Shown in pieces: positions 36,055-49,040 of a stretch of DNA of 64,000 bases. The notes under the pieces are model-generated. The model saw only the letters and a program-made list of their open reading frames with translations, searched no databases and was not told where the DNA came from. Numbering within the stretch: the stretch's first letter is position 1; each line of letters starts with the position of its first letter. The DNA is from Archegozetes longisetosus (lineage: Eukaryota > Arthropoda > Arachnida > Sarcoptiformes > Trhypochthoniidae): positions 5,348,001 through 5,412,000 of the forward strand of contig JAEMBT020000002.1 of the NCBI GenBank assembly GCA_018873245.2, read 5' to 3'. The position numbers and the translations under genes are program-made.

Positions 36055-37575
36055 AGTAATAAATCTTTACTTTTGTCGTCTTTCTCTTTAAAGACACTAT
36101 TAATTATCCTAACGATCAATAAAGAGGTTTAATGCTTATAAGAAAGTTTTGAGGGTTTTCCACTACAGCTCATCCTGCATGTGCTATCAAATGCTATCTG
36201 TAATTTTTTTTTTCAATTCGAGGTGGTAACTAATTCATCGTTCGACCCATTGAAACAAAATGCTACTTTTCAAGTTAGAATATTTTACCCTTTATTTTTA
36301 AAAAGTTTGCGAATCTTATTTCCTTCAAATAAGGCTAATATTGACTAAAATTATAGTTTTATTCAAAGCTTATAATTAGTTTGATGAGATATTTTTTAAA
36401 CTATTGGTATGGTAGAAGCTGGTTGACAGAATTAATGATGAGCTTTCATTGAAAGTGTTAATGAAATAATTAACTTTCATTAGTTATAATTATGAATAAT
36501 ATAGATTCTGAAAAATGAATGGAATCCAGCAATTTATTTGAAAAGTTTATTTTTAATATGAATTTTTTATTAAAAGATTCTCAATGAACTCTCTTTGAAA
36601 GTATAACGTGCATCAATCCATTAAAAGCTCAATAACTTTATATTTTTGAACAATATTAGAACAAAACGAGTTTTTTCGAAGACTTAAGTCACGTAAGTGT
36701 GAATAGTAACTTTCATTCAGAGTATCAAACTTGATGTGATGGAAGCTTATTATTAAAAGCATTTGTTCATCACTTAGTTTCATTGTAACAGTAGAAATAA
36801 AAATTTTTCTCAGATCAAACTTCATATCATCTCAGTCTTCATTAGATAATATCGATGTTTCGAAACTCGTTCAGCCCAGACATAAAATAAACAATTATTT
36901 CATTAATAAGTATTTTGACAATTTGTCGAAAAGACTCGATGGAAAAATGAGATATTCCATTAAAGACTTGTTAATAATCTTATGCCATAGTTTTAATGTA
37001 ATCAAGTTTTCAGTGATTTTACTGAAAGATTTGAGTGAAGAAACTCGAATCAATTTAGGTGATTGGTCCTTATATTTTGGTGGTGTTCAAAGCTATTCAC
37101 TTTTCATTTGGATCATTGTTTATATTTGGGCCATATATATGTATCTAATATTCTATTTGACTCCATTGAAAAACCTATTCATTTGGACACAAACTTTCGA
37201 TATGATTAGAGAACAGATTTCACTCAAACAAATTGGTCTGAATAACAGTGACAAAGTAATTCTCAACAAGTTTTTGACTCGATCACACCAAGTGTTTTAC
37301 TTAACAAGTTTATCAATCATGAGTTTAGGTAAGGTTTTCTCATTTAGAGTTTGTCTTATAACCAGGGAAAAGAATTTTCGGTACTAACCGAATTCTAGTC
37401 AAGCAATCTAAACTTCGGGCAAGTTCTATAAAAGAAACATATGGTTTTAAATGCACAAAATAACACTATTACGGAGGTACCGAATCCCCTGAAAATCGAC
37501 TTTTTTAAAGAAAAGTACCGAAAGTACCGAAAATAGAGCTAACAGTACTGAAATACGCTTTTTATATATTATTTA
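36055..37575 (+). repeat. Inverted segmental duplicate of the receptor A locus
   Basis: Reverse-complement match to about 12590-14110: upstream spacer, receptor exon 1, start of intron 1 and the first part of the hAT-like MITE (CAGGGAAAAG at 37363). It ends inside the MITE at about 37575, so exons 2 and 3 were not copied. Confidence 0.82.
36805..37335 (+). pseudogene. Receptor exon 1 copy, start codon lost
   Basis: Corresponds to exon 1 of receptor A. The ATG of A aligns with ATT here, and the frame is otherwise open through SLSIMSLG to the donor. It lacks the TTAAC duplication that breaks A, so A's frameshift arose after the duplication or on the other copy. No exon 2 follows. Confidence 0.75.
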
Positions 37576-38348
37576 AGTTTTTTTTATGAATAGTCCATAA
37601 GTAGTAACTTGAAGTTGCATCTTAAGTTATTAAAGTTAGCTCTTAGTCAGTCATACCTTCGCTATTAAGCATTTTTATTTGTGAGTAAAGCTGAATATCG
37701 GCATTGAATGCACTTAACTCAGATATCAAAATAGTGTTTCTTCGTTCATATAAAAGTTTGAATATTATTTTTTATTTGATTATCTGATTGAATTTCTCAT
37801 TATTACACACAATGGATGGAAATATTAAGAAAGCAAAAGATTAATTCAATGATCATTTTTTATAATCCAAAACAAATATTGGTTTCAAAATAGAACTTTA
37901 AAAAGAGACAAAAATGAAAAGGATTTTAGTATTTAAAACAATTTGATATTTGACACGAATTTATTGATTAAGAAAATAAATTTGATTTACAAACGAATTT
38001 CATTTGTATTAGAGCCAGGCATAAAATTAGAGTTGTAGGATAACCTCAAACTATTGCTAGTAATAGTCAACTCATAAGAACCTATGGCACTAATAAACGG
38101 GCCTTTTGTTCGAGCCAACAGTTGAGTCATTTTGATCATAACTTAGTACTCATTTTCCCTTTCAAATAAGTGTCACGACGTTTTTTGAATTCACGAACGG
38201 TACTTTGCCTTTTAGGTAACGACGTTTGTTTCAAATCTACTAGTAATATGAACATGAAATATAGACTTTGATAGCTTTCTCACTAATTTCGTTAATTTTA
38301 AACTCTGTTTGATCAATAACTTATTTTTGAATCAAAATCAAATTCATA
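37576..38348. other. Spacer downstream of chitin synthase
   Basis: No supported features; it contains the 3' flank of the minus-strand chitin synthase. Confidence 0.3.
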
Positions 38349-41300
38349 CTAACCACTTGAGTCAGGCTTGAGACTCATAAGTCTCTTACGAAAGGCGTCT
38401 TCGAGATCTAACTGTTGGGGAGGTTTTGGAAGCATTGATTGTCTTCTATTGTTGGGATCATTGCTTTTGTCATCTAAGTCTCTGACTCCTTGTTTCTGTA
38501 GTTGTTTAGTGACCTGAACGCCATTCTTTTGAAAAAATGTTTCGTCATCTTCTGCTTCAGGTTTTTTAGAGCAGAAATCAATAATAGTGAAGGCCAACAA
38601 ATGAGCTAAAGTACCGAATCGATGCATAAACATTCCTATAATTTGTATAATAAGTATAGTACCAAAAAAGACAACAAGAACCAAACCAATTGGATCCATA
38701 TTAACATGTTTATACACTGGTTCCTCTATCCATCTGTCTTCTGCTTCTATATAAGTTTTATTATAGTGATCGATTCCGGACGGTATTTTCACCCCGAAAA
38801 CGTCTTTATGCATTTGTAGCAAATACACAAATAAAATGAAAATAGTATTCATAATACCAAAAGCAAATACCACTCTATTTCTAAGCTCTTTCAGATCAGC
38901 TGAAATTCTTGCCTGTTCTTGAGGATTTTCGTCTAGTGGTAACAAATATTTCGGTATAAAGTCCTTCCAGAACTGAAGCTCTTTAGGAGACAAGGGAACC
39001 ATTGGAAACTTTTTAAAAATCTTGTCACGAGTCCATCTCGGTTTATTAGCTGATACTGAATCGGCTACTGATGGAGTGGGAGGTCTTTCATCTATAATTG
39101 ACTTCTTTTCGCTATCAGACATATCATCTTTCTCATCATCAGTCTGTCCACCCATTATAGGAAATAAGCTATCGTTTCGTTCGTGTTTTGTCGAAGATTG
39201 TCTTCGATAGACACTATTTCGTGGTCGCGATGGCTCTAAAGATTCAACACTTGTTTTAAGACTTGTCACATTTTCATTAATTTTATTTAACTGATCCCTA
39301 ATCTCCATTAGTCTCGCTGATTCTTCATCTGATTTACTGTTCGAACAGCACATGCAAGTAAAAAGTCCTGATTTACTTCCATAATGTGATAAATCAAGAA
39401 ATCCTAAAAGATTTTTCTTCTTGGCCTTTGCAGCTGCTGCTTCGGCTGCTGCTTGAGCTGCAGCCGCAGCTTCCTTTGCAGTCAATTTAGATTTAACTTC
39501 TCTCGTACCCCACGAAACGATATGCATGTTTGTCACCGAATAGATCGTGAGTAATAAATACATACTTGGGATCAGAAGCATATATAGAAGTAATGGTATA
39601 ACACATGCAAACTCTTGAGGATGTATTATTGCAGCCACAATGAAGCTTCCAATCATACCTAGGAAAAATATGGAGTTAGGTGTGAGAACTCCTTTCTCAA
39701 CCAACTCAATGCCAGTTCCGACCAATACGGCTAACATAAGCAGTGCGTATAATGTACTCAAAATCATTGCAAAAAATATAATGTGGTCGTTCTCTTTGAC
39801 AAGACATACAATACTAAATGTAAGAATAAGCACTATATTGCATAACAGAGATATGTCACTCGTTAATCCCATTACAGTATTCATGGCCCCGACAACCATC
39901 AAGAATATAGTTCCAGGACTGAGAACTGTTCCAACCATTAACATTGCCTGATATATGATATAAGGCTTTGAGATATCAGTATTTCGTTCAACTGTTCGCT
40001 TGTAGTCTCCCAATAAATCCATGATATTAGCCATTGTTGATGGGGCCCATCGTCTACGTTGAGTATAGAATTCACCGAAACCTTCTGGTGCGTGAGTGTA
40101 TGAATCAGATGCGGCACAGTATTCGATACGCCATCCCTGTTGTAGTAATAAAGTGCAGAGCCATCGGTCCTCTCCCTGATCGTACTGTACGTAATGCAAC
40201 GCTTCTGAAGGTTTAGTCGTGTATTTGTTCATAACGCTATCGTCCATCACAGCCCTGGCTCTGAATAGTGAGAAACATCCAGGACTACATAATACACACC
40301 CGAATACATGTTCAGTTGCCTTTTGAAGCCAATGACCGATTGCGTACTCGAATTTCTGCAATAATTTCGATATTCTTCATAATTCAATTTATAAATAAAG
40401 ACGACGCAAATTTGCGTTTTGTGTGGGTACAGATATTTGTCGTCGATTCTAGACTAGAAAATGGCAAATAAGTTAAACCATCACTGGTTAAATGAGTGGC
40501 TTTTTATCTGCTTATTTTCTAATCCAAGACCGACGACTAATGATTGGATTCTACATGAGAAGCAATTAGACTTTGTTTCGACTAATAAGTAGTAATTAGC
40601 AAACAAACCTGATACCAAACCATAGGTCCGGTTCCGATCGGATGAATGCGACCACAGGCGGCACCCAATCTTTTGTTCTTTTTCATTAAGTCTACGACCA
40701 AATGCAACGCATGTGGTCTGAAGTTAATGTCACCGTCCAACGCGAGGATGAATGTGTTCATTGCGATCGTTTCTTTTCTACTTTCGTCGATTTCTCTCTC
40801 AGCAATTCGGTGGCCCAACAAGTAGTACATATACATACACTTTCAATCAATTTCAAACATTTCAGTTATTGAAAACATTCTCATATAAACCGTTTTCTAT
40901 ATTCAATGGATTTGAGAAGATGTAAATAAGGTTATTAAATGCATACCTGACTCCATCGTTTTCGATGTCTTATCAAAGTTTTGTCCTTAAGATGAGCCAC
41001 AAGTTTGTTCTGACCGGGAAGAGTCCACTCCAACTTTCCGCCATAAGGTGTTGGAACGAGATTTGGTCGTTTAAGGGTTATATTGATTTCATGCACATTA
41101 GTGGCCGCCTCATCCATTGTTTCGATCAATTGCCTAACAAAACGATTGACAATTCGATCGTCTTCATCATCAGTCTCTCCCTGATCGAAGGCGTCGTCAA
41201 AAAATATATTAACTGAAATCAACAAAATCAAATCAGAACCAAATATTCAATCGATTTGTAATTGAGATTACTTTCGAGTTCATAATAATCAGTTAAAGAG

Positions 41301-43140
41301 GGATGAAGTTCAAAGAACTCTTGAGCTTGTCTTCTGGCACACTGATCGGCATCTAATCTCATGACAGCCTTAAGCATTTGAATCATTTCTTCTTTGTTTT
41401 CGTGCCACATCGTGGCGCACACAAAATCTAACAGTTTCATCTGAATTTTCGACATAACGCGCCGGAGGCATGGACTCAGTGACTGATTCGTACAAATGTT
41501 TCATACTATTATCTGGTCCTTCTCGTTCAACTTGCTCAATATTAGTTGCCTCAACATCCTTTTTCACGGCCTCATCTTCGATATTAAGCCGTCGTCTATT
41601 CATAGCTAATGACTGGTCAATGATAACAGAGCTATACATTGGACTAATGAATAACTTTTCAGTTGAGGCCAATCTTTCACTGGTGGAAAACCAGATATGA
41701 ATACCGATCCAAATTTGAGAAGCAAGTGATAAGATCCACATGAAAGTACTGATATAATTGAATGCATTTGAACCATAAGTGAAGTCATCGGTTTCTTGTG
41801 TGTACCAAAATATATATTGAAATCCTTTGAACAGATGGCAAACCTTACACTTGTCTTGAGAAGAAGCACTGACCATTGACCATAAGAAGGAGACAGTGAC
41901 AGGAACTGCCAGATTCACTGGTATCGCAAAACTGATTCCCTGAATACAGATTTTGCACGAGAACTTTGCGACTGCATAGCACAAATAAGTGGCACAAACT
42001 TGTATTAGTAGCACCCAAACCGGGATCAAAGGGTCGCCAACAATCATGTGATGTGTATCTCCTTCGGTTGTGATCGTATGCTCAAGTTTTCCTTTGTAAC
42101 GAACAATCTCTATCCTATGATCTCTGAAACCAGCCGTAAAGTTAGAGAAAGTGCTCTGAACTGCTCGAGTGCCGTCGTTGATGTATTCGATCGTTATCAT
42201 GAGTGAAAAAATAACAATCATTTTCCAAATTGAAACTATTGTATAAGTATAGTATCGACTTTTTACTAGATCTTGTTTAGCCTCTAATAATTTCTTAATG
42301 AAACGATTCTGTGAAGACGGATCTATAAAGTTCTCCCACCACGAAAACGATACGAGAAACAGAGCGAACGGCAAATACCAGAACTTTGTGCTGTCGTCGT
42401 TATAAGCTACCAAAGGCCAGATCACGAAACCTAATAATTGACTAATAGTTGCAGCTATTGTTAATATTCTATTTATTTTGTTTTGTTTGTCGTGATTCGA
42501 TAGTAACAGAAAAACTCCAGGTATTAGACATAAAGCATTTGTCATCATCGCCCCTTTTATTGAATCTATTGTTGGAAGAATTAGGAATACCAGTAAAGAA
42601 ATGCCGATCGAGTATAGAGTCTCTGCTGTGAGAACCTAATTGAAAAATACAATTTTCTTAATTAGTGGATAGAGTTTTAATAATTTGAAATTGTTTACAA
42701 CCGTCAAAAATGCGAGCCAAGTCGGACGTTGGCGTGTCTTGAAGTAACAAATTCTTGCACTACGACCTAATGCGAACAGATCCGGAGTTATTACTGCAAA
42801 GAATAAACACCAAAGCCATGCTATCCTCTCAGGATCATCATCTCTATAAATGGCTGCATATCGTTTGTCGCGATCGAGTGGCCGAACTATATCATATATG
42901 TGTTCATTGCATATCGGAATCTTTCGGCCGACTCGAATCATTGAAGTCATTAATAAAATGGTTGATTTTGAAATAACAGCACAGCCCAAAGTCACAACGA
43001 ATGTGAAAGCGTATGCAAATATTTTGAGCCATTTGATGAACACTTCGACCCATTCACCATCGAGTGTCTCGTCTTCATCTGGTGGTGGAAGTGTTTGGAA
43101 TCTATCCCATGGTTTCAGTTCTTCACTTTCACGCTTTGGG
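38349..43140 (-). CDS. CHS1: Chitin synthase (cuticle type), N-terminus missing, one apparent frameshift
   Basis: Polymerises UDP-GlcNAc into chitin at the plasma membrane (GT2 family). Exons: about 43133-42699, 42635-41272, 41212-40947, 40839-40609 and 40355-38349, with GT/AG and matching phases. Visible marks: an N-terminal membrane bundle, the catalytic core with LALDGDINF, QGEDRWLCTLLLQ and QRRRW, then SWGTRE and a five-helix cluster. An Ala-rich stretch and a coiled coil (MEIRDQLNKINENVTSLK) follow; the coiled coil is the hallmark of the CHS-1/CHS-A class. Two further C-terminal helices complete it. The visible part is about 1,433 residues; arthropod enzymes are usually about 100-150 longer, so a first exon is missing. 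In exon 42635-41272 the frame breaks at an A-run (41423-41426). Removing one A restores the join from ENSDETV to FVCATMWHE. The initiating exon was not found. Confidence 0.93.
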
Positions 43141-43194
43141 CTTTGGTAGTGAAAATTATAGTTAGCATTAAATAAAAGTCTGATAAGTCATAAC

Positions 43195-44427
43195 CAGAGT
43201 CTCTATTTAATTGGAAATCCTACTTTTTTCTCAATTGTCTAAAACATTGGAAGTAGTGAAACGAGCACCGATTATATGATTATTAACGAAATAAGACTAT
43301 GTTGATGTTCCCATAAGCCCAACTTTTGGCGAATGAGTCCTATTTTTCCTATTTTACCTATTAATTCCACTTAATCCCTATAAATCAAACTTTCCAGTAT
43401 TTGACTCAAAAATTCAAATAAAAGCTTTTGTTCATTTTCTTAGAAATAAAACCTGATTAAAGTATTTCTCATTTCTCAGGTAATAAGGATTATGTAGTGG
43501 TTTTGACTGACAATAACAGTTTGACTAAATATCACGGCAGCTGTTGTGGTCAATCTGCATCTTTAGTTAGTTTTTACAGTTTGAGTATAGATCTAATTTT
43601 GAATTTAATCATTCAAAAAATAGGTTTTATCTAACTCATCATTGTTGAATATAATTAACTTAAATTGAATCATTAATTATGCCTAAAGATAAAATATCTA
43701 TAAAATCAAAACTAAACATGATTGTTAGAAAATATCCGAAAGAATTAGAAATAGTTGGCGTGAAATTAATGTGTAAATTGTGCGTTAGTGAAATATCATT
43801 CACTCATAAACATGGAAATTATAACGTCGATCATCACTTCAAGACTAAAAAACATCAGTAAAATGATAGCTTCGGCTAAAGATTTAGTTAAAAGCAATAC
43901 TTTGGAAAACAGTTTGATTGAAATAAGAGGAATGAGTTTTTTAACTGAAGCTATTTCTGAATTACAAAATCAAGGATTGAAATCTTGTAAACAATTGGAG
44001 ATCATAGAATCAGTGAAAGATCAGTTCAGTGGAAGTTCATTAGCGAAACTCGAAAAATCTTTGCTTAAGAATCCGGATTTGTTTGAAAAAGTTTATGGAC
44101 GGAGAAAATGACTATGAATTCAGATATAACAAGAGATTCGCTTCATTAGTTTCAGTAGATGTTGAGCGCTCTTTTTCATTATATAAAGATATTCTTTCAG
44201 ATAAACGTCAAAATGTGACTACAAAACGATGGAAAATTTAAATGTTATTTCTTTTAATGACTATTTAATGTAAAAGACAAATTAATAAACATTTGATAAG
44301 TCTTATGCCTTAAAATTGAATAAGATTGAACTTTTGAGTCCTATTTTTAAGTCCTATTTTTTCCTCTTTTAAGTTCATTAATCCTACCAATTTTACAAGT
44401 TTTTAGCCCTATTAAATAGAGACTCTG
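43195..44427 (+). mobile_element. hAT element, internally deleted, recent
   Basis: 1,233 bp with perfect 17-bp inverted ends CAGAGTCTCTATTTAAT and perfect 8-bp target duplication GTCATAAC (43187-43194, 44428-44435). Contains a BED zinc finger frame (43679-43861; LMCKLC then HFKTKKH), a short frame at 43862-44111 and the C-terminal dimerisation motif VERSFSLYKDILSDKRQN. The catalytic middle is deleted. It lies 55 bp upstream of the first recognised chitin-synthase exon, probably in its first intron. Confidence 0.9.
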
Positions 44428-44435
44428 GTCATAAC

Positions 44436-45050
44436 TTATTGGATTGAATATTAGTAGAGTCATTCTCGTTTATAGTGAAAGGATCGGTGCAGCCAAAAGC
44501 GTTCACTATAAGCTGGAATTTACTATTACCGCATACTTTTGTATGAAAGTTAATAGACTTTTATTCGATATGGGGTTCACTATAAGCATGTTCACAGCAA
44601 ACGGGATTCATTGTAATAGAGTGACGAAAATCTTATAATTTAATTGAAAATATTTGTATTTAGGCAATCATATTAATATTTATTACAACTGAAAAGTATG
44701 TGCTTGTAGTATGAAAAACTGCTCGTCATAAACCGAAGGTTTTACTTGCGGTAACCCAAAAATATGCGTTCAAACTTAAACTTATTATACTTGAAAAAAG
44801 CTAACAATTTTGTAAATGACTGAGTTTTGACTGTGACAAGATTTTAACCTAACTCATTCAAAAATTAAAAGGCTTAATGTCTTAATTCTAAATATTGGTC
44901 TAGTAATCTTATCTATAGCTATCGAAAATTTTTTACTTTATCAGATGTCACACCTTTGTGTCAATGTTAAGATTAATTTGTCAAAAATTTTAGATTTTTT
45001 ATTTTATTTGGGAACCATTAATTGATAATATCAATAAACTATTGCTTAAT
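44436..45050. other. Spacer upstream of chitin synthase
   Basis: The missing first exon of chitin synthase may lie here or further upstream; none could be identified. Confidence 0.3.
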
Positions 45051-45399
45051 TCAATAATCTGAACTTGAACTATGCTGTAAATTATTGAGATTAACAGACC
45101 TGTTGGAAAGAGAGTCAGATCCTCTAGATTCTAGCTCAAGATTTTCGTTGATTCCTTTCTGATTGTCTTGATTTGAGTCATTTTCCTCAATAACGAACGC
45201 AGGATTTTCTATGCCTTGACTTCTGAAAGTGACGTCATTGTTATTAATTTTTGAATTCTCAATTAATTCATTGCCTGAATTCGTTTTTCACCTCGAAACA
45301 ACTGTACCAGAAGAATTCAGGTCGCTCCTAATAAAATTTGGTGTATTTTGATTTATAGTTGAAAGTTCCATGTTTTGATTTTTGTCGATTCCCGTAAAC
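45051..45399 (-). pseudogene. Coding-like exon with internal stop (ENPAF motif)
   Basis: Read on the minus strand, the interval from an acceptor (TTTCATAG) at 45400 to a TGA at 45053-45051 is open in one frame except for a single TGA at 45290-45288. It encodes a polar Asn/Ser/Glu-rich segment including SQGIENPAFVIEEND and ends SSSSDY. Such tails occur at the termini of transporters, but the family is not identified. Alternatively it could be a 5' exon related to chitin synthase, although its end does not splice convincingly to that gene. Confidence 0.35.
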
Positions 45400-45648
45400 C
45401 TATGAAACTGGGTTGTTTTAATATAATCATAAGAACACTTCTCTTTGTAGAAATCTATTCACATTCGATATCCTTAAGTGACTGAAATTTGAGTTTAGTA
45501 GTATATAAGACTTGGTATGTAATAGAGTCATAAATAGTTTCATCGTTATCAGAAGATGTTTCGACATCACGCATTTAAAGCCAAATTTTAGCTTTATATA
45601 ACACTGAAAAGACTAATCGTCGGTTTAATTGTTCACTTGAAGTCTTAA

Positions 45649-45831
45649 CAATCTGCGATAGCGACGAGTAAAAGGTCGCTTTTATGTAGACCTGCTTCCG
45701 ATGTGCATCAGTTTGTTTCCAAAGTTGACCTTAATTTGCTTTGACATTTTTAATGAATGTTCTGTAAGTTTGTTGACATGTTTAATATTATGATCTGACA
45801 GAATCCCCTTCTGGTTGCCATCGACGATTAT
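45649..45831. mobile_element. Short inverted-repeat element (MITE), copy 2
   Basis: Ends AATCTGCGATAGCGACGAG and CTGGTTGCCATCGACGATT are inverted. The sequence, including the GTGCATCAGTTTG core, matches the element at 7421-7622. Confidence 0.6.
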
Positions 45832-45909
45832 GAAGGTTTTGAGCTTATTGCTATGGATAATACTTTTTGCAGGTTTTAGATAATAATGGTAGATATATAC
45901 TTAAGTAGT

Positions 45910-45960
45910 TAAGCTTGTGTTAAGTAGTTAACATAAACTTGACTACTTAACACAAGCTTA
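45910..45960. repeat. 19-bp perfect hairpin
   Basis: TAAGCTTGTGTTAAGTAGT (45910-45928) and its exact inverse (45942-45960) are separated by 13 bp. The motif TTAAGTAGTTAA repeats just before it. Confidence 0.85.
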
Positions 45961-47199
45961 ATTACTTAACAAAAGTACTCAAGATAGTTCTTGGAACTAA
46001 TTTTGTAATCAGCTCTATGGGAGAAACAGGGACTCAAAAAATTTACTGGTATTCTCTTTGCTCATTCTGAAGAGTTTGGAGTGATTTCGATTCTGAATCA
46101 ACAAACAAAAACAACTTCCGAGAGGAAGTAATCTAAATTGCATGTTTAAAATGATAGATGCTTCGTCTATAAAAAGAGTGATCTGGTCTATAGTTAACAA
46201 TCAAGAATTAATCAAAATTCAAGTGTGCGAAATACACATCTTTAAACTCCAGCTTTTTAAGGCTCATGTTTTCTATCACAGAACTGACTATAAGTTTTTG
46301 TCAAAAATTATTTTTGAGTACTTTTAATACAAAATTCGGAAATAATGCTTTGGAAATAGGTGAGTCATTCAGAGGCATTTCATCTTTCATAAGAATGATC
46401 GGATATACAGAATGAAATTCAAGAATTCAAGACCCTTCAAGACTGTTATATTTAAATATGAAAACCGTCTTGTTCAACCTATTCTGTTATAACTTAAGAT
46501 TTTATTGCGATAAAGACAACACAACTAGTAATTAATTGTCGCTTTCAGTAGTTTTGAACTTCAGTTAACGGTAATTACATAGAATAGATTGAACAACGAG
46601 TCATATAAAAGAAAACAGCAAAACAGTCAATCTTTCTAAACCAAAAATATCTTTATAATAGTGTAGAGGTTTTATTCTAACTTTGTTCTCTGTTTAGTTC
46701 GACGATTAAGATTTATACACATTTTAAAAGAAAATCAAAGTTTATTTATTGAAAGAAACTTTATACAAAATAGACTTAGAAATGATCTTAAATATTCACT
46801 ATTACTGTTAAGCGTTGGCCACTCTAAGAGATCAACTGATCTTAAGAGTTTGGGAAGTGAAGAGTAAGAGTCCTTTCACTCCTTCGTATAGGACCAGGAG
46901 CTGTTTGTGTATCAATAGAAAATTTTCATGAAACGTCTATTGTTGGTCACTCACTAACCAACTATTAATTGAGGACAACTTGATGACTTCATTACTCCTT
47001 TATTTCTAGAGAATTTCTTTAGAATTTATATTTATGGAAAAGAGGACACAAACAACCTTACCCTCTATTCAATGGTCAGTTTGTACCCTTAGGCGACAAT
47101 GATGGGCGAAATATAGGGCATCATTTATATGATCTGAATACACTGGGGTTGAAACAAGTGTTTGTTTTGCCTCACAATAGTTTAAACGAAAAACCAATG
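45961..47199. other. Spacer without recognised genes
   Basis: No clear coding region. 46900-47190 might be 5' remains of the LINE that follows. Confidence 0.3.
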
Positions 47200-47970
47200 A
47201 CAGGAAAACCCTACAAAAAATCAGATTTGGAAGATATTGGAAAACTCTATGATCAGATCCTTCAGATTACAATAATCAGGCTATATGGCTCGATGACGAG
47301 ATTTCGTCCTGTGAGCCACTAACACGAATGGCTCAAATGGAAATAACATCGGCGGACGTAGAGCAATCTATCAAAAGACTCCACATCTGGAAGGTAGCTG
47401 GACCTGATGGTATACAAAAAATTTGGTGGAAATATTCAACATATTTTCTTGTGTCCCAAATTAATAAGTTACTCAATAACCCGAACGGAATGCCTAGGTT
47501 TCTTACTCAAAGCATAACTTATCTCAAACCAAAAAATTACGGAACCACAACCTGTTTATCAATGCTTACAAAATCTTAATCTCTTTAATAGCAAATAAAA
47601 TCACATATCATCTAACAATTCATAACATCCTAAGTGAAGAACAGAAAGAATTTCGCAAAATAGCAAGGGATGCAGAGAGAAGCTAATAATAGATGCCGTA
47701 GTATCAGGACAAGCCAATATAACGAAGATTAACGTCTCTGTTTAATGGATAGATTATTAAAAGACCTTCGATTCTGTACCACGTTTATGGTCTATAAAAA
47801 TATTAGAACTATATAGAATTGATCCTCATTTAATCAATTCGTTGACTAAGTGTATGACTACCTGGCGTGCGAGACTCCAACTCAAAGTCAATAACCAATC
47901 AATTATCTCTACAGAAATAGAAATAAATCGAAGAACTTTCAAGGCGATATACAGGGTTTTTAAGATAAGC
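47200..47970 (+). pseudogene. Non-LTR retrotransposon reverse transcriptase relic
   Basis: The frame 47328-47579 reads ITSADVEQSIKRL, then KVAGPDGIQKIWWKY and QSITYLKPKN, the N-terminal reverse-transcriptase blocks of R2/R4-type LINEs. Downstream, in shifted frames, the sequence still yields GCREKLIIDAVVSGQANI, WIDYKKTFDSVPRLW-like and LELYRIDPHLINSL segments. Several stops and frameshifts; truncated at both ends. Confidence 0.75.
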
Positions 47971-48371
47971 ATTACTAGTTCTATCCTTTGATATTTAAGA
48001 GGTAAATAAGAATATTAAATCAATAATATGATATGTAAAGCATCTCTCAGTATTTTGTTTATGAGATATTTGTAATAAAATGAACAGGTTATAATGGAAG
48101 CATTTGAAAAAATCTAAAAGTTAAAAAATACACTTTATATGAGTGAGCTGAAGATTTTTATTTTAAGCGTCAAAGCAATAAACATGTTATTGAATAACAG
48201 TATTCTTATTAGTAATTATAAATATAATATATGGTTGCTTCATGTTATTCATTTGTACTTTCGATGTAATTTTAAAAAGTATATATTTCTTAATTACTAT
48301 AAAATATTTAGATATATAGCTATATATACTATATTGCATTGTGTTAAGGCTCCATATTAAAATACAAGAGA
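47971..48371. other. Spacer without recognised genes
   Basis: Very A/T-rich; nothing supported. Confidence 0.3.
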
Positions 48372-48915
48372 TTGAAAAAGTCCGTTGTGTTGCAGAATAT
48401 TAGAGCAATAATGTTTGTAGAATTTCTACAAAATGTGCTGTTCGGAGGAATTCAGAGGGAATGTGTAATTCACGCGGCACCTAATACTTTCAAAATATTA
48501 GTTAATAGTTTCTTTGCTTACAGGGATGTTCAGAAACCTCAAGAAAAAAGAACAGAGACAACACGCCCTTAATTTGAACAGGGTTAGTGAAGGAAAAGAG
48601 GATCGAATTGTGAGTTCGTCAGTAAGACGAGAGGTAAGAGAGCTTGGAATTATAAATAGTATTGTTTATTCAATTCTTAATTTTTATCCATTTCACCCAA
48701 CCAGGCAATTTCCGATTTTTTTCTTTGGGAATATTTAAAGGATAAAGTATATCAAAGATAACCAACAGACATTACAGCACTTAAACAATACATAAAAGAA
48801 GAGTTTAATAAGATACCTCAAGGAATAATAAAGAACTCCTGCCGTTTAGTAATATCAGGATTAAAGCATTTTATTGAACATAATGGCGCTCCTATTCAAA
48901 TCACTCATTGCTAAT
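48372..48915 (+). pseudogene. Mariner-like (DUF4817-type) transposase relic
   Basis: Two short frames give an N-terminal segment (GGIQRECVIHAAPNTFKILV then VQKPQEKRTETTRP, and VSSSVRREVRELGI with NFYPFHP). After a gap, LKQYIKEEFNKIPQGI then LKHFIEHNGAPIQI matches the C-terminal end of this transposase type. The catalytic core is deleted. Confidence 0.65.
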
Positions 48916-49040
48916 CAGTAAAGCTATAAAATTTTATCGTTATCTTTCAAAAAATACTTATCTGTCCTTATTTTTCCTCCGACTAGAAAAATGGATTCAA
49001 ATCGATTAGAAGTATTTAGAATTATAAAATAACTATATAT

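Noticed and set aside
39640-39951. Plus-strand frames across chitin synthase
   Set aside because: Antisense to well-supported catalytic and transmembrane coding sequence.
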